Source of the DNA: Shewanella sp. Isolate13
Lineage (GTDB): Bacteria > Pseudomonadota > Gammaproteobacteria > Enterobacterales > Shewanellaceae
Reading direction: 5' to 3'
Assembly (NCBI RefSeq): GCF_022398325.1
Contig: NZ_JAKEVD010000005.1
Span: 81,161-145,160 of the forward strand
DNA length: 64,000 nt
Part shown: one piece after another, positions 10,532 through 21,432 of the stretch
Numbering within the stretch: the stretch's first letter is position 1
Layout: each line of letters opens with the position of its first letter
Notes under the pieces: generated by a model
The model's input: the letters and a program-made list of their open reading frames with translations, nothing else
The model's database searches: none
Told to the model about the DNA's origin: nothing
Position numbers and translations under genes: made by a program

Positions 10532-10785
10532 ATTTATTTGCACGTAATTTATCTTATCTTTTGCTTGATGGCTTTTGTGATTTTGCTGTTTATTTTCCCA
10601 TAGGAGAGATAAAAATTCAGTGAATCATGTCACTGCAAAAAAACTATAAGCCTATGTAAATGTTAGATTTGCATGGTGGTGTTGTGGCATTTTGCTTCGT
10701 TTACGTAATTGGCATTAATATTTCTGTCATTTCGATGGGAGTAGGTGCTTTCTGCGGAGTGAAGTATGTTTTTACTCTAAACAGA

Positions 10786-11679
10786 CTAGCTTTTCGAAAA
10801 GTGACTCATTACGTCTATCAGTCGTGACTTCTGTTTAGGGGAAACCCACGGCAAATTGAACAGATAACAAGTGGACTCCGCCAGTGTTATTTGATGTAGA
10901 TTTCTCTGCGAGTTAATTAGCAGTTCAAAGCAGGCGGACTCTAAAGTTTGTTTAGATACGTCATTAGCACCAGAACTGCTTATTTTAGGTTTATCTGAAT
11001 CATCTTCAAACTTCCAATAGCACTGTTCATCTAGATTTATTAGCAGTTGCTGGAAAGTCGCTACAGGCATTTGGTCTTCTACTCGTATAATAGATGCTAA
11101 AGCAATGAGGTTATGGCCCCAAAATCCAGGCTGTTGCAGCGCGTTCTTTAGTACTAATCGAGCGTTAATACTGACAGGCTTGTGGTAGTCATGTGCGACT
11201 GGATATGATTGGTGGTTATTGCCATAAAATGTGGCTGTGACGAACTCACAGAAGCGTTCAATAAATCGCAGTTTTTGCTTTTCTGTTTTTATTAATGACC
11301 AAGCCTGCTTAAAAGCTATCAGTACTGAAATATTATGGCTTAGATACTCATTTTTCTCAGTGCATTGTTCGAAGTAATAGGCAAAAATTTCACTCGTATC
11401 GCTTTGGTTAAACCAGTCTTGCATGGTGAAGTAGGCGTAGGGATAGATAGCATGGGCTAAAATCCAATGCCTTCTTCGCTCTACAGGCTTAAAAGGCATG
11501 GAGCCGGCTTGGAGAATGGCTAGATTAAAAGTGGGTTCTTCTAGCTCTACTAACCTTTCTACCTTTAACCAGTCGTTAGCAGGCCAATCATATTGAGTCT
11601 TCAATGATTTTATAGCAAGGTAGCATTTTAGCGCGTGCTGTTGGTGTATAGCAGCAATTCTTGTCAGTACTTCATCCAT
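10786..11679 (-). CDS. hypothetical cytoplasmic protein, 297 aa
   Basis: I do not recognise this family. The product is 297 residues, rich in W, Y, F and H, with no signal peptide or transmembrane helix; the text suggests a mostly helical soluble protein (for example IAAIHQQHALKCYLAIKSLK and QKLRFIERFCEFVTATFYG). The start is ATG at 11679, preceded on the minus strand by AAAAGGAA, a fair ribosome site. No metal-binding, nucleotide-binding or DNA-binding motif stands out. It is separated from the neighbouring secreted-protein gene by about 240 bp, so co-transcription is uncertain. Confidence 0.65.
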   Translation of the reverse strand: MDEVLTRIAAIHQQHALKCYLAIKSLKTQYDWPANDWLKVERLVELEEPTFNLAILQAGSMPFKPVERRRHWILAHAIYPYAYFTMQDWFNQSDTSEIFAYYFEQCTEKNEYLSHNISVLIAFKQAWSLIKTEKQKLRFIERFCEFVTATFYGNNHQSYPVAHDYHKPVSINARLVLKNALQQPGFWGHNLIALASIIRVEDQMPVATFQQLLINLDEQCYWKFEDDSDKPKISSSGANDVSKQTLESACFELLINSQRNLHQITLAESTCYLFNLPWVSPKQKSRLIDVMSHFSKS

Positions 11680-11936
11680 GTTTGTCTATTCCTTTTAAGC
11701 TACTTTTTCACCATTGGCGCTAGGTTAGCCTAAATCTTGCAGTCGTTTAGCGCAATGTCTTTAGTGACTAATTCACATGCCACAAAAAGAAGTAATTAAC
11801 TTTAACCCAATAATTGTTATCTACTTTTATCTTTGGGCCATACTTTAGGCAATGCCAAATTAGGCTTCAAATCACGATGTTCTAAATGAAAGCTCCAACT
11901 ATCCAGTGTAGATACGGGCGTGACTGTCCATGTTCA

Positions 11937-12069
11937 GGTTCGTAGCACAAAGCTTCGCTCTACTCACCGTGTCAAGGAAGTGTTTACACTTAAGGTCGTT
12001 CCTTCACATCCATGTGATCACGACATTCGGACATCCTGTCCTGCACCCGTGGCAAGCGAAGCTTGAACC
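11937..12069. repeat. extragenic palindromic element (about 130 bp)
   Basis: Outer arms GGTTC (11937-11941) and GAACC (12065-12069), then 10-bp perfect arms AAGCTTCGCT (11950-11959) and AGCGAAGCTT (12055-12064). Inside are further small palindromes (CACATCCATGTG, GGACATCCTGTCC, AAGTGTTTACACTT). The whole would fold into a branched hairpin in either strand. This, with no supported gene, fills the 11680-12105 gap. An ORF read across it is not credible. It is probably a dispersed intergenic repeat; copy number in the genome cannot be seen from this window. Confidence 0.55.
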
Positions 12070-12105
12070 CATAGTGAAACTATTGTCATTAACAATAGAA
12101 GTGAA

Positions 12106-13443
12106 CTACCCCAGCTCAACCACAGTAGAGGTCACGCTGCCGTCGCGTAGGCGCGTGGTTAGTGTATCGCCAACACAGGTATCTGATGGAGACTGCACCA
12201 CTTTACCATCCCCCGTTAAGGTAATGCTGTAACCACGGCTTAAGGTAGCTAGCGGGCTAACGGTTTCTAATTGTTGTGCACGGTGAGCAAGGCGCTGCTC
12301 ACTCATCTTTAATTTATCATCCATTGCATCGTTAAGTTTGGCACTTAAGTAGTTCAAACGTTGAGCCTCAAGCGTTAGCCTATGTTGTGGCGATTGATTC
12401 GCCAAGCGGTTACTTAAGTTTTGCTGTTTTAAGGTATAAGCATGTAACTTGGTTTGCATCGCTTGCTGCAGGCGAAGTTGCATCTCATCGAAGCTTTGCT
12501 CATACATCTGCAGGCGGCGTTGTGGATCTTGCTTTTGTAGGCGGTGCTCCACGGTTTGCACTTGGTTTTGCTTCTTTAATTGATAATGCTGCCAAGCCTG
12601 CTTTAAGCGTGATAATTGAGATAATAGCTTTTGCGCCTTATTATCGGCATCTTTCGATAATAGCTCGGCACCTGCCGAAGGGGTTGGGGCGCGAAGATCT
12701 GCCACATAATCACTGATGGTCATATCCACCTCATGGCCAACCGCAGACACCACAGGAATACCACTGTTATAGATGGTGTGGGCGAGCCCTTCATCGTTAA
12801 AGCTCCACAGATCCTCTAACGAACCACCGCCACGAGTCACCAGTAGCACATCGACTTCGCTGCGAGTGTTGGCAAGGTTGATGGCATCGCAAATGCTTTT
12901 TGCTGCATCAGTGCCTTGCACCGGAGTTGGGTAGATGATGACTTCTATTGAGGAGTCACGGCGAGCGAGTACATGTAAAATATCGCGAATGGCTGCACCG
13001 GTTGGCGAGGTGACCACACCGATTTTTTGGATATTAGCGGGAAGCGGGCGCTTGGTGTCGGTGGCAAATAGCCCCTCGGCGGCGAGCTTCATCTTTAGTG
13101 CTTCATATTGCTGGGCGAGTAGACCGTCACCTGCGGGCAACATCGACTCGATGATTAATTGATAATCACCGCGAGGCTCATAAACACTGATGTTACCTTT
13201 AACTAAAACCTGTTGGCCGTTCGCGGGTCGAAAGGTCACCGCCTGATTGCGGCCTTTAAACATGGCGCAGCGAATTTGTGAGAAATTATCTTTGAGGGTT
13301 AAGTACCAATGGCCAGAACCTGGCGCTGCAAAGTTTGAAATTTCAGCGTTTAGCCAAATTCGGCCAAGCTGACCCTCTAAAAGTTGTCTAACTTCGCCAT
13401 TGAGGCGTGAGACGGTATAAACATCGTTTTTTGGGGTTTTCAT
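12106..13443 (-). CDS. xseA: exodeoxyribonuclease VII large subunit
   Basis: Catalytic/large subunit of Exo VII, which degrades single-stranded DNA. From ATG at 13443 ([18 protein letters not shown]) the product has 445 residues; an ATG five codons upstream is possible but lacks family support. An N-terminal OB-fold (about residues 1-105; [21 protein letters not shown]), the conserved core ([57 protein letters not shown]) and a long coiled coil (about 260-400) are visible. It is divergent from guaB. The small subunit xseB is not in the window. Confidence 0.96.
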   Translation of the reverse strand: MKTPKNDVYTVSRLNGEVRQLLEGQLGRIWLNAEISNFAAPGSGHWYLTLKDNFSQIRCAMFKGRNQAVTFRPANGQQVLVKGNISVYEPRGDYQLIIESMLPAGDGLLAQQYEALKMKLAAEGLFATDTKRPLPANIQKIGVVTSPTGAAIRDILHVLARRDSSIEVIIYPTPVQGTDAAKSICDAINLANTRSEVDVLLVTRGGGSLEDLWSFNDEGLAHTIYNSGIPVVSAVGHEVDMTISDYVADLRAPTPSAGAELLSKDADNKAQKLLSQLSRLKQAWQHYQLKKQNQVQTVEHRLQKQDPQRRLQMYEQSFDEMQLRLQQAMQTKLHAYTLKQQNLSNRLANQSPQHRLTLEAQRLNYLSAKLNDAMDDKLKMSEQRLAHRAQQLETVSPLATLSRGYSITLTGDGKVVQSPSDTCVGDTLTTRLRDGSVTSTVVELG

Positions 13444-13484
13444 AATTTTTTTACACACAAATGCGAATTAGTGTCTATTTTCCA

Positions 13485-13513
13485 TTTACCAACCCAGATA
13501 TGCAAGGTATAAT
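13485..13513 (+). promoter_or_regulatory. sigma-70-type promoter for guaB
   Basis: TTTACC (13485-13490), 17-bp spacer, TATAAT (13508-13513), about 50 bp before the guaB start in the xseA/guaB divergent region. I could not find a convincing PurR box here. Confidence 0.65.
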
Positions 13514-13563
13514 CTCGCCGCAATATTTCACCTCTAATTCCTAATCTCTTGGGGAGATGTTGC

Positions 13564-15036
13564 ATGTTAAGATTGAAAAAAGAAGCGTTAACTTTTGATG
13601 ATGTGTTGCTGGTTCCAGCGCACTCCACCGTCCTCCCAAATACAGCTGTTTTAAAAACACGCCTGACGAATAAGATTGAGTTGAATACTCCGATCGTTTC
13701 TGCTGCTATGGATACCGTTACCGAAGCTCGCTTGGCAATTGCTATTGCTCAAGAAGGCGGCCTTGGTTTTATCCATAAAAACATGACGATTGAGCAACAA
13801 GCTGAAGAAGTTCGTAAAGTAAAAATTTACGAAGCGGGCATCGTTCAGCAGCCAGTCACTGTGACTCCAACAACTACACTAGCCGACGTTAAAGTATTAA
13901 CCGAGAAAAATGGTTTCGCAGGTTATCCTGTAGTTAACGAAGCTAACGAACTTGTGGGTATCATTACTGGCCGCGACGTACGTTTTATCACCGATTGGTC
14001 ACGTACGGTTGATCAAGTGATGACGCCAAAAGAGCGCCTAGTGACAGTACTTGAAGGTACTAAACTGGATGAAGTTCAAAAGCTAATGCACTCTCACCGT
14101 GTTGAGAAAGTGCTGGTTGTTGACGACAACTTCAAGCTTAAAGGCCTGATCACAGTAAAAGATTTCCAAAAAGCAGAGCGTAAGCCAAATGCATGTAAAG
14201 ACGAATTAGGTCGTCTACGTGTAGGTGCAGCGGTTGGTGCGGGTCCTGGTAACGAAGAGCGTGTTGACGCACTGGTTCTTGCTGGTGTTGACGTACTGCT
14301 AATCGACTCATCACACGGTCACTCAGAAGGCGTTTTACAACGTATTCGTGATACTCGTGCTAAGTACCCAGACTTACAAATTGTTGGTGGTAACGTTGCA
14401 ACGGCTGAAGGCGCAATTGCGCTAGTTGAAGCGGGCGTTAACGCAGTTAAAGTGGGTATTGGCCCTGGTTCAATCTGTACGACTCGTATCGTAACGGGTG
14501 TTGGTGTACCGCAAATTACAGCAGTATCTGACGCCGCGGCAGCAGTTAAACATCTAGATATTCCAGTTATCGCTGACGGTGGTATCCGTTTCTCTGGTGA
14601 TCTTGCTAAGGCATTGGCTGCGGGTGCATCGTGCATCATGGCTGGTTCTATGTTTGCGGGTACCGATGAAGCGCCAGGTGAAACTGAGCTTTATAACGGC
14701 CGTGCTTATAAGTCATACCGTGGTATGGGCTCACTAGGTGCGATGACACAGACTCAAGGTTCTTCTGACCGTTACTTCCAAAGCGATAACGCAGCAGACA
14801 AGCTAGTACCTGAAGGTATCGAAGGTCGCGTGGCTTACAAGGGTAAGCTAAAAGAGATCATTCACCAGCATATGGGCGGTCTACGTTCATGCATGGGGCT
14901 AACAGGTTGTGCAACGATTAAAGAGCTAAACGAGAAAGCGGAATTTGTGAAGATCACTGCTGCGGGCATGGGCGAATCTCATGTTCACGATGTGACTATC
15001 AGCAAAGAAGCGCCGAACTATAGCACTCGTTCTTAA
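13564..15036 (+). CDS. guaB: IMP dehydrogenase
   Basis: Oxidises IMP to XMP with NAD+, the first committed step to GMP. Start set at ATG 13564 ([21 protein letters not shown]), matching the family and placed 8 nt after GGGGAG; an upstream in-frame ATG at 13549 is unlikely. The TIM barrel is interrupted by two CBS domains (about residues 95-200; [12 protein letters not shown]). The catalytic cysteine lies in [11 protein letters not shown], and the flap carries the [10 protein letters not shown] and arginine/tyrosine region. The 490-residue length is normal. guaA follows after a 124-bp gap that holds a strong hairpin. Confidence 0.97.
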   Translation: MLRLKKEALTFDDVLLVPAHSTVLPNTAVLKTRLTNKIELNTPIVSAAMDTVTEARLAIAIAQEGGLGFIHKNMTIEQQAEEVRKVKIYEAGIVQQPVTVTPTTTLADVKVLTEKNGFAGYPVVNEANELVGIITGRDVRFITDWSRTVDQVMTPKERLVTVLEGTKLDEVQKLMHSHRVEKVLVVDDNFKLKGLITVKDFQKAERKPNACKDELGRLRVGAAVGAGPGNEERVDALVLAGVDVLLIDSSHGHSEGVLQRIRDTRAKYPDLQIVGGNVATAEGAIALVEAGVNAVKVGIGPGSICTTRIVTGVGVPQITAVSDAAAAVKHLDIPVIADGGIRFSGDLAKALAAGASCIMAGSMFAGTDEAPGETELYNGRAYKSYRGMGSLGAMTQTQGSSDRYFQSDNAADKLVPEGIEGRVAYKGKLKEIIHQHMGGLRSCMGLTGCATIKELNEKAEFVKITAAGMGESHVHDVTISKEAPNYSTRS

Positions 15037-15051
15037 TTCGTATTTTAGATA

Positions 15052-15080
15052 TTAAAGGCGACAGATAAAGTCGCCTTTAA
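15052..15080. terminator. strong hairpin between guaB and guaA
   Basis: Perfect 11-bp stem: TTAAAGGCGAC (15052-15062), loop of 7, GTCGCCTTTAA (15070-15080). No T-tract follows, so it may be an RNA-stabilising or partial terminator element that adjusts the guaA to guaB ratio. Confidence 0.5.
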
Positions 15081-15160
15081 ATTAAGCCAAGCAGAAGGTT
15101 CGCAGAGTACTCACTGTTTGGTTAGTTCACAATGAAGAAAAAATAGAGATAAGGTACCCC

Positions 15161-16738
15161 ATGAGCAACATTCATGAGCATAAGATCCTCATTTTAGATT
15201 TTGGATCGCAATACACTCAACTGATCGCCCGTCGTATTCGTGAAATCGGTGTGTATTGTGAACTTTGGGCTTGGGATGTTTCTGAAGAGCAAATTCGTGA
15301 ATTTGCTCCAAACGGCATTATCTTAGCCGGTGGCCCTGAGAGTGTTACCGCTGAGAACTCACCACGCGCTCCAGAATATGTGTTTAACGCTGGCGTACCT
15401 GTACTGGGTATTTGCTACGGCATGCAGACCATGTCTGAGCAGCTTGGTGGTAAAGTTATTCAAGGTGTAGGCGAAGGTGAATTTGGTTATGCGCAAGTTG
15501 AGCTACAAGCTGAATCAGCCCTATTCAAAGCGATTGAAGACGCAGTAAGTGAAACTGGCAAGCCACTGCTTGACGTATGGATGAGCCACGGTGACAAGGT
15601 TTCTGAAATCCCAGAAGGTTTCGTAGCAGTCGCTAAAACTGAAACCTGTCCATTCGCTGCTATGGCTAATGAAGACAAGCAGTTCTACGGTGTTCAGTTC
15701 CACCCTGAAGTAACGCATACCCGCCAAGGTAAGCGTATGCTTGAGCACTTCGCATTAGAAATTTGTGCTTGTGAAGCTAACTGGAAGCCTGCATCAATTA
15801 TCGAAGATGCGGTTGAGCGTATTAAAGAGCAGGTCGGTGATGACGAAGTTATCTTAGGTCTATCAGGTGGCGTTGACTCATCAGTAGTGGCCATGCTGTT
15901 ACACCGTGCGATTGGCGATAAGCTAACCTGTGTATTCGTTGATAACGGTCTACTTCGTCTAAATGAAGCTAAGCAAGTGATGGAGATGTTTGGTGATCAC
16001 TTCGGTTTGAACATCGTTCATGTTGATGCTGAAAACCGTTTCCTAGATGCAATGGCTGGCGAAGCAGAGCCTGAAGCTAAGCGTAAGATCATCGGCCGCG
16101 TATTTGTTGAGATCTTCGATGAAGAATCTAAGAAGTGCGTTAACGCTAAATGGCTTGCTCAAGGCACAATCTACCCAGACGTTATCGAGTCTGCAGGTAG
16201 CGCAACAGGTAAGGCACACTGCATTAAGTCACACCATAACGTTGGCGGTTTGCCAGATGATATGGAGATGGGTCTAGTTGAACCATTACGCGAACTGTTT
16301 AAAGATGAAGTACGTAAGATTGGCCTAGAGTTAGGCTTACCATACGACATGCTTTACCGTCACCCGTTCCCAGGACCTGGTCTTGGTGTACGTGTTCTTG
16401 GCGAAGTGAAGAAAGAATACTGTGATTTGCTACGTTTAGCCGATGCGATTTTCATCGAAGAGCTACGTAAAGCAGACCTTTACAACAAGGTTAGCCAAGC
16501 ATTTACCGTGTTCCTACCAGTGCGCTCTGTTGGTGTAATGGGCGATGGTCGTAAGTACGACTGGGTTGTATCTCTACGTGCAGTTGAAACTATCGACTTT
16601 ATGACAGCGCATTGGGCACACCTACCTTATGACTTCCTAGGCCGTGTATCTAACCGTATCATTAACGAAGTAGACGGTATCTCACGCGTGGTTTACGACA
16701 TTTCAGGTAAGCCACCAGCAACGATTGAATGGGAATAA
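15161..16738 (+). CDS. guaA: GMP synthase (glutamine-hydrolysing)
   Basis: Converts XMP to GMP using ATP and glutamine. The N-terminal class I glutamine amidotransferase domain has the nucleophile C85 (GICYGMQ) and the HPE of the triad (FHPEVTHT). The ATP-pyrophosphatase domain begins with the P-loop SGGVDSSV, and the C-terminal dimerisation domain ends in PPATIEWE as in E. coli. The 525-residue length is exact for the family. It follows guaB and is ended by a terminator at 16786-16817. Confidence 0.98.
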   Translation: MSNIHEHKILILDFGSQYTQLIARRIREIGVYCELWAWDVSEEQIREFAPNGIILAGGPESVTAENSPRAPEYVFNAGVPVLGICYGMQTMSEQLGGKVIQGVGEGEFGYAQVELQAESALFKAIEDAVSETGKPLLDVWMSHGDKVSEIPEGFVAVAKTETCPFAAMANEDKQFYGVQFHPEVTHTRQGKRMLEHFALEICACEANWKPASIIEDAVERIKEQVGDDEVILGLSGGVDSSVVAMLLHRAIGDKLTCVFVDNGLLRLNEAKQVMEMFGDHFGLNIVHVDAENRFLDAMAGEAEPEAKRKIIGRVFVEIFDEESKKCVNAKWLAQGTIYPDVIESAGSATGKAHCIKSHHNVGGLPDDMEMGLVEPLRELFKDEVRKIGLELGLPYDMLYRHPFPGPGLGVRVLGEVKKEYCDLLRLADAIFIEELRKADLYNKVSQAFTVFLPVRSVGVMGDGRKYDWVVSLRAVETIDFMTAHWAHLPYDFLGRVSNRIINEVDGISRVVYDISGKPPATIEWE

Positions 16739-16785
16739 TGGCTTACGCCTAATCCATCAACGTTAAGCTGATACTGAAAATAAAG

Positions 16786-16817
16786 ACGCGTTCATAGCAA
16801 TATGGGCGCGTTTTTTT
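16786..16817 (+). terminator. intrinsic terminator after guaA
   Basis: Stem ACGCG with CGCGT, extended by G-T and A-T pairs, followed by seven T residues (16811-16817). Confidence 0.75.
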
Positions 16818-16908
16818 ATGGATGTAAGTTAGTAGACCAGCGTTCAATCAACTATAAATAATTAAAGGGATTATATCGATTGGTATTAGCATTAAAGGGA
16901 GTTTGCCT

Positions 16909-18840
16909 ATGCGCTATAGAGCTGAAGTGGATGGACTAAGAGCCTTAGCCGTTATTCCGGTGATTCTGTTTCATGCCGGATTTAGCCAATTTAGCGGCGG
17001 TTTTGTCGGGGTCGATGTGTTTTTTGTCATCAGTGGTTACCTGATCACTAGCATCATCTTGACCGAGCTTGAGCGAGATAAGTTCTGCATTATTAACTTC
17101 TACGAGCGCCGAGCAAGACGGATCTTACCGGTTCTCTTCTTCGTGATGCTCGCTTGTATTCCCTTCGCTTGGCTATGGCTAATGCCGCTGGATCTGCAAG
17201 ACTTCTTTCAAAGTATCGTTGCGGTTTCTACCTTTTCATCAAATATCCTGTTTTGGCTTGAGAGCGACTACTTCGATACCGCAGCCGAGCTTAAGCCGCT
17301 CTTGCACACCTGGAGTCTGGCGGTTGAGGAGCAGTACTACATTTTTTTCCCCCTGCTGTTAATGGCGCTTTGGGGAAGAGGCAAGCGGTTGATTCTTGGC
17401 GCACTGGCGCTTATTTTTCTGCTGAGTTTATCCTTAGCCCAGTGGGCTGCGTTTAACGCGCCAACGGCGAATTTCTACCTGTTACCCACTCGAGGTTGGG
17501 AGTTGTTAATCGGCGTGTTTGCCGCATTCTTGCTAAATCAGCAACAGCCTAAGTGGATGTCGCCATCATTAAACAACGGGCTTAGTACCTTAGGGCTGTT
17601 ATTGATTGTATTTTCCATTTTCATCTTCGATGCCAGCGTACCGTTTCCAAGTGTTTACGCCCTAGTTCCTACGGTCGGCACGGTACTGATTATTGTATTT
17701 GCCCAAGAGGGGAGTTGGGTCCAGCGTTGCCTGAGTTTCAAGCCCTTAGTCGGTGTGGGGCTGATAAGTTACAGCGCCTATTTATGGCATCAGCCAGTCT
17801 TTGCATTTGTTAAGTACCGCAGCTTTACCGAGCCTTCAGTCTGGCTGATGCTGTCATTGTGCGCCGTCGTCGTGGGTTTATCTTACCTAAGTTGGCGGTA
17901 TGTCGAGATCCCCTTTAGAAATAAGCAGGCCTACAGTCGTCGATTTATCTTTAGTAGTGGTGCAGCACTGACAGCTGTATTTGTCGCTGGCGGCATATGG
18001 GTTGATAGCAATCAGCTGTATAAATCTAATGATGCCTACCTAGAGTTAATGGTTAAATCTTATCAGCCCGATAATCGCGAGTTAGGCGCCGATAGTTGGC
18101 AATATTTACGTACTCTCAGCGGTGATCAAGATTACGGTGTCGATAAGAACCATTTCGATCGGATACAATGGTTCGACATTGAGGACAATAGGCAGAGGTT
18201 ATTGATTGTTGGCAACTCTCACTCAAAAGATCTATTTAATGTGCTTTCTAGCAGTGAGGCAACTCAATCACAGTTCCAGTTAGCCCGTTTTGGCACTGAG
18301 ATTGGTCATATTGATGAGTCATTATTTAGTGCGCCAAACTATCGTTTAGCCGATGCAATTATGTTGGCCTCGCAATATAAACAGCAAGATCTTATCCAGC
18401 TCGAAGCATTAGTAACCCGCTTATTAGCAGACAATAAAAAGCTTATATTAGTGAAGAATATCTATGAGTTTGAGGAGTTCGGTCAGCGCACCTATGCCGA
18501 TTTCCTGTTTCACCTGTTGGCACAGGAGCGTGGTGCTAACAATATTTCCAGTTTAGATATCTCAAAGATCAATGAAAAGCACTTCGAGCAGTTTTCCCAT
18601 CGCGGTTTTAAGCCATTTACTCAAAAGGCGAATCGCACTTTAGCCGCCCTCGCGAGTCGATATCCCGACGTGATGCTACTCGATAGAATGGATTATGTGT
18701 GTAATCAGCAGGATAGAGTCTGTTATGCCATAGGTAACGACTATCAAAAATATTTTTATGATTATGGGCATCATACGGTAGCGGGCGCGATGTTCTTTGG
18801 TGGACGAGTCGATGAGGTTAAATGGCTAGAGAGTATTTAA
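16909..18840 (+). CDS. membrane O-acyltransferase with C-terminal SGNH domain (OafA/YrhL type)
   Basis: Inner-membrane acyltransferase-3 protein that would transfer acetyl or other acyl groups to a surface polysaccharide such as O-antigen. ATG at 16909 is 7 nt after GGGAG; a TTG two codons upstream is less likely. The N-terminal motif YRAEVDGLRALAVIPVILFHAGF carries the conserved R and H, followed by GGFVGVDVFFVISGYLI and HTWSLAVEEQYYIFFP. About ten transmembrane helices extend to about residue 360. The periplasmic SGNH part starts near residue 420 (LLIVGNSHSKDLFN, with a Ser) and ends with a DYGHHT-like block. 643 residues. The acceptor cannot be told from context; it sits alone between guaA and tadA. 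Confidence 0.88.
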   Translation: MRYRAEVDGLRALAVIPVILFHAGFSQFSGGFVGVDVFFVISGYLITSIILTELERDKFCIINFYERRARRILPVLFFVMLACIPFAWLWLMPLDLQDFFQSIVAVSTFSSNILFWLESDYFDTAAELKPLLHTWSLAVEEQYYIFFPLLLMALWGRGKRLILGALALIFLLSLSLAQWAAFNAPTANFYLLPTRGWELLIGVFAAFLLNQQQPKWMSPSLNNGLSTLGLLLIVFSIFIFDASVPFPSVYALVPTVGTVLIIVFAQEGSWVQRCLSFKPLVGVGLISYSAYLWHQPVFAFVKYRSFTEPSVWLMLSLCAVVVGLSYLSWRYVEIPFRNKQAYSRRFIFSSGAALTAVFVAGGIWVDSNQLYKSNDAYLELMVKSYQPDNRELGADSWQYLRTLSGDQDYGVDKNHFDRIQWFDIEDNRQRLLIVGNSHSKDLFNVLSSSEATQSQFQLARFGTEIGHIDESLFSAPNYRLADAIMLASQYKQQDLIQLEALVTRLLADNKKLILVKNIYEFEEFGQRTYADFLFHLLAQERGANNISSLDISKINEKHFEQFSHRGFKPFTQKANRTLAALASRYPDVMLLDRMDYVCNQQDRVCYAIGNDYQKYFYDYGHHTVAGAMFFGGRVDEVKWLESI

Positions 18841-18984
18841 TGCAACTGGGATTAATGAAAATATCCGATAGATGACTCGTTAGGCTTAAAGCTTGATATA
18901 ATCGACTGTCGTGCCAACAACCTAGGCGTTTTATCCTGTTGTTAGCAGTATTATGGGTTTTAGATTAAAGAGTAGAGGCATAGA

Positions 18985-19506
18985 TTGTCACAAGAGCAAC
19001 AAGATCGTCATTTCATGAAGATGGCGATGGATATGGCGACCAAGGCGGAAGAAAAGGGCGAAGTGCCAGTAGGGGCTGTACTGGTTAAAGACGGTGAGGT
19101 GATTAGTGCTGGCTTTAATTTTAGTATCGGTTTACATGACCCTAGCGCCCATGCCGAGATGCAGTGTTTGCGTCAGGCAGGACAAATAATGCAGAACTAT
19201 CGCTTACTCGATACCACGCTTTATGTGACGCTTGAGCCCTGTGCCATGTGTGCTGGTGCCATAGTGCACTCTCGGATTGGCCGTTTGGTTTTTGGTGCTA
19301 AAGATGAAAAAACCGGCGCCGCAGGCACGGTGATCGATATTGTGCGACACAGTGCGTTTAATCATCAGGTTGATGTCAGTTCCGGTGTGCTTGAAACTGA
19401 GTGTAGCGAGCAGCTTAGCGCTTTTTTCAAACGTAGAAGAAAAGAGATCAAAGCTGCTAAAGCTTTGGCAAAGCAGCAAGCCCTAAATGCTGGCGTTAAA
19501 GATTAA
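18985..19506 (+). CDS. tadA: tRNA(adenine34) deaminase TadA
   Basis: Zinc enzyme that converts A34 to inosine in tRNA-Arg(ACG). H56 and E58 (HAE) and the PCAMC motif with C86 and C89 provide the zinc ligands and the proton-shuttle glutamate. The TTG start at 18985, six bases after AGAGG, gives the expected N-terminus (MSQEQQDRHFMKMAMDMA); a TATAAT at 18897-18902 may be its -10. 173 residues with a lysine/alanine-rich C-terminal tail. Confidence 0.93.
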   Translation: MSQEQQDRHFMKMAMDMATKAEEKGEVPVGAVLVKDGEVISAGFNFSIGLHDPSAHAEMQCLRQAGQIMQNYRLLDTTLYVTLEPCAMCAGAIVHSRIGRLVFGAKDEKTGAAGTVIDIVRHSAFNHQVDVSSGVLETECSEQLSAFFKRRRKEIKAAKALAKQQALNAGVKD

Positions 19507-19643
19507 AGAGGCTGTCTTCCGATGGCTTAACAAAAACAAAAAATTGTTTCTGTCTATTAAGGACCTTTAGATGACGGGTTTTTAACTGGCAACGACGGCG
19601 CGCCGCGACATTATTAATTGTTCTTTTTCTCATATCGACCTCA

Positions 19644-19699
19644 CGTAGACTTATATAAAACCTTTAGCAACTCCCGCAGTGAAAGTCTACGCGCGGGAG
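19644..19699. repeat. interleaved inverted repeats (mutually exclusive hairpins)
   Basis: CGTAGACTT (19644-19652) pairs with AAGTCTACG (19683-19691), and CTCCCGC (19671-19677) pairs with GCGGGAG (19693-19699). The order is A-B-A'-B'. Only one base separates A' from B', too short to span a 9-bp helix, so the two stems should be alternatives rather than a simple H-type pseudoknot. It lies between the convergent tadA and mltF genes. No T-tract follows either stem. Confidence 0.55.
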
Positions 19700-19768
19700 A
19701 TTAATCTTTGATGAATTCCTTAAAAATTATCCCTTAACACATTGTTTGGATGTAAGGCGTTCATTTGT

Positions 19769-21196
19769 CTAAGGTTGTTCTGGCTGCGAAACCTCGGTCT
19801 TTGCTTCTATCGTTTCGGCTGTCTGAAGTGGCTTTTTCTTCAGTTCAAGTAGCATATTCTGGTTATCGATCCACACTAACGTGTCGTAGTAACGGCGAAT
19901 ATTATCTACATAATGTACAGCCTCATTGCCCCGGGCATAGCCATAGCGGGTTTTCTTGTAATACTTGCGCTTTTGCAGTAGCGGCAATACCGACTTTACA
20001 TCTCGCCAAGCACTGGGATTGAGTCCTTGAGATTGTGCCAGTTTGCGCGCATCTTCAACATGACCTAAGCCAATGTTATAGGAGGCGAGGGCAAACCACA
20101 TTCGCTGACTCTCTGGGATGGAGGCCGGAAGTCGCTCAAGCATACTGTTAAGGTATTTAGCACCGCCCTTGATGCTTTGGTAAGGATCTAGACGGTTTTT
20201 AATACCGACCTGTTTCGCCGTTGGTAGGGTCAGCATCATTAAACCACGCACACCCGTTGGCGAGCGAGCATTCGGGTTCCAATGAGACTCTTGGTATGCG
20301 GTTGCTGCGAGTTTACGCCAGTCGATATCACCCGCATATTTCTCGAAGGTGGCCTGATATTTTGGCAGTTTATTATCGATGGCGCGGATAAAGGCGCGGG
20401 TATCGACATAATCGAATCGCTCTACGTGGGCAAAGTACTTCTCATTAAGGTGGGCAAGTGTGCCACTACGTTTCTCTATGTGCCAAAATGCCAATAACTC
20501 ACTCATTAGCTTATCGCTGTTATTGGGTGGTAATAACCAGACAACAGGCTGTTTTTGCTTTAACACTATGCCTTCTCGCAGTTCTGGCATAAAGCGTCTG
20601 TTGATATCGAAGCTAGTCGAATCGGCAATGGTGTAGGGAATATCACCGGCAGCAATCATGGTTAATAGCTCTTCGGCGTCTTTATCTTTTTCTTGGTTCC
20701 ACACCAGATCGGGGTTGGACTTTTGCAGCTCAGTTAAGGTGTCGACAAATGAAGAGTCGGTGGTAACGGTAATTTCGCCTTTAAGGTGATTAATATCTTT
20801 AGGTACAGGTGTACCTTGGCGATAGACCAAAATCTGGTTAACACGGTAAAGTGGTGGACCAAGTCTAAACTGCTCTCGTCTAGCGGGGGTATCGGCTAAT
20901 CCTGCTGCGATAATATCAATTTCTCCCTGACGTAATGCCGTATAGAGATCGCTGATATTGGCGAAAGGCTTCATATTGAGATCAAGCTCTAAGTACTCGG
21001 CGAAGCGCTGAGCCATCTCAAAGTCGTAACCTGAGTCCCCTTGGCCTGAGGTAAAGTAAATCTGAGGGCCATATAGTGTGCCGACTCTCAGTTCGGTCGG
21101 TTCAGGCGCAGGAGTGGTTTTTTCTTGCTCCACGACAACCTTCTGGCAGCCAGCCAGTAAGGTGATACAACATAGGGCAAGTAAGAGTCTTTTCAT
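19769..21196 (-). CDS. mltF: membrane-bound lytic murein transglycosylase F
   Basis: Outer-membrane-anchored enzyme that cleaves peptidoglycan glycan strands with formation of 1,6-anhydroMurNAc. The N-terminus [19 protein letters not shown] has a clear lipobox. Residues of about 35-265 form a periplasmic solute-binding-like module ([31 protein letters not shown]), which is regulatory in the family. The SLT catalytic domain follows (about 285-440), with the catalytic glutamate in AYQESHWNP and the [10 protein letters not shown] and [12 protein letters not shown] motifs. 475 residues. It is divergent from purL, as in E. coli. Confidence 0.95.
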   Translation of the reverse strand: MKRLLLALCCITLLAGCQKVVVEQEKTTPAPEPTELRVGTLYGPQIYFTSGQGDSGYDFEMAQRFAEYLELDLNMKPFANISDLYTALRQGEIDIIAAGLADTPARREQFRLGPPLYRVNQILVYRQGTPVPKDINHLKGEITVTTDSSFVDTLTELQKSNPDLVWNQEKDKDAEELLTMIAAGDIPYTIADSTSFDINRRFMPELREGIVLKQKQPVVWLLPPNNSDKLMSELLAFWHIEKRSGTLAHLNEKYFAHVERFDYVDTRAFIRAIDNKLPKYQATFEKYAGDIDWRKLAATAYQESHWNPNARSPTGVRGLMMLTLPTAKQVGIKNRLDPYQSIKGGAKYLNSMLERLPASIPESQRMWFALASYNIGLGHVEDARKLAQSQGLNPSAWRDVKSVLPLLQKRKYYKKTRYGYARGNEAVHYVDNIRRYYDTLVWIDNQNMLLELKKKPLQTAETIEAKTEVSQPEQP

Positions 21197-21432
21197 CGAT
21201 TATTTTTTGTTAGCGCTTAACTTAAATTATTAAGAATATAAAGAAATAGCTGTCGATTATACCACAATCTCGATTGCCGCAAAAAAACTGCCTTTTGGAT
21301 GGAGGGTCTTAGTTTGAGTATGTACCTAAACAGGATTTTTGCTTGGAATTTATTTAGTGTCGTGGCAAAGCGTTTAGGGCGCTTTTTCCTATACAGGAAA
21401 CACTGTTTTCTACAGCGACTGCTGATGATTTG

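Noticed and set aside
11930..12232. 100-codon plus-strand ORF across the palindromic element and the xseA 3' end
   Set aside because: It is antisense to xseA and to palindromes, without a ribosome site; an artefact of the repeat.
19644..19699. H-type RNA pseudoknot
   Set aside because: The loop that would have to cross the 9-bp stem is one base long, so the two stems cannot form together in a simple pseudoknot.
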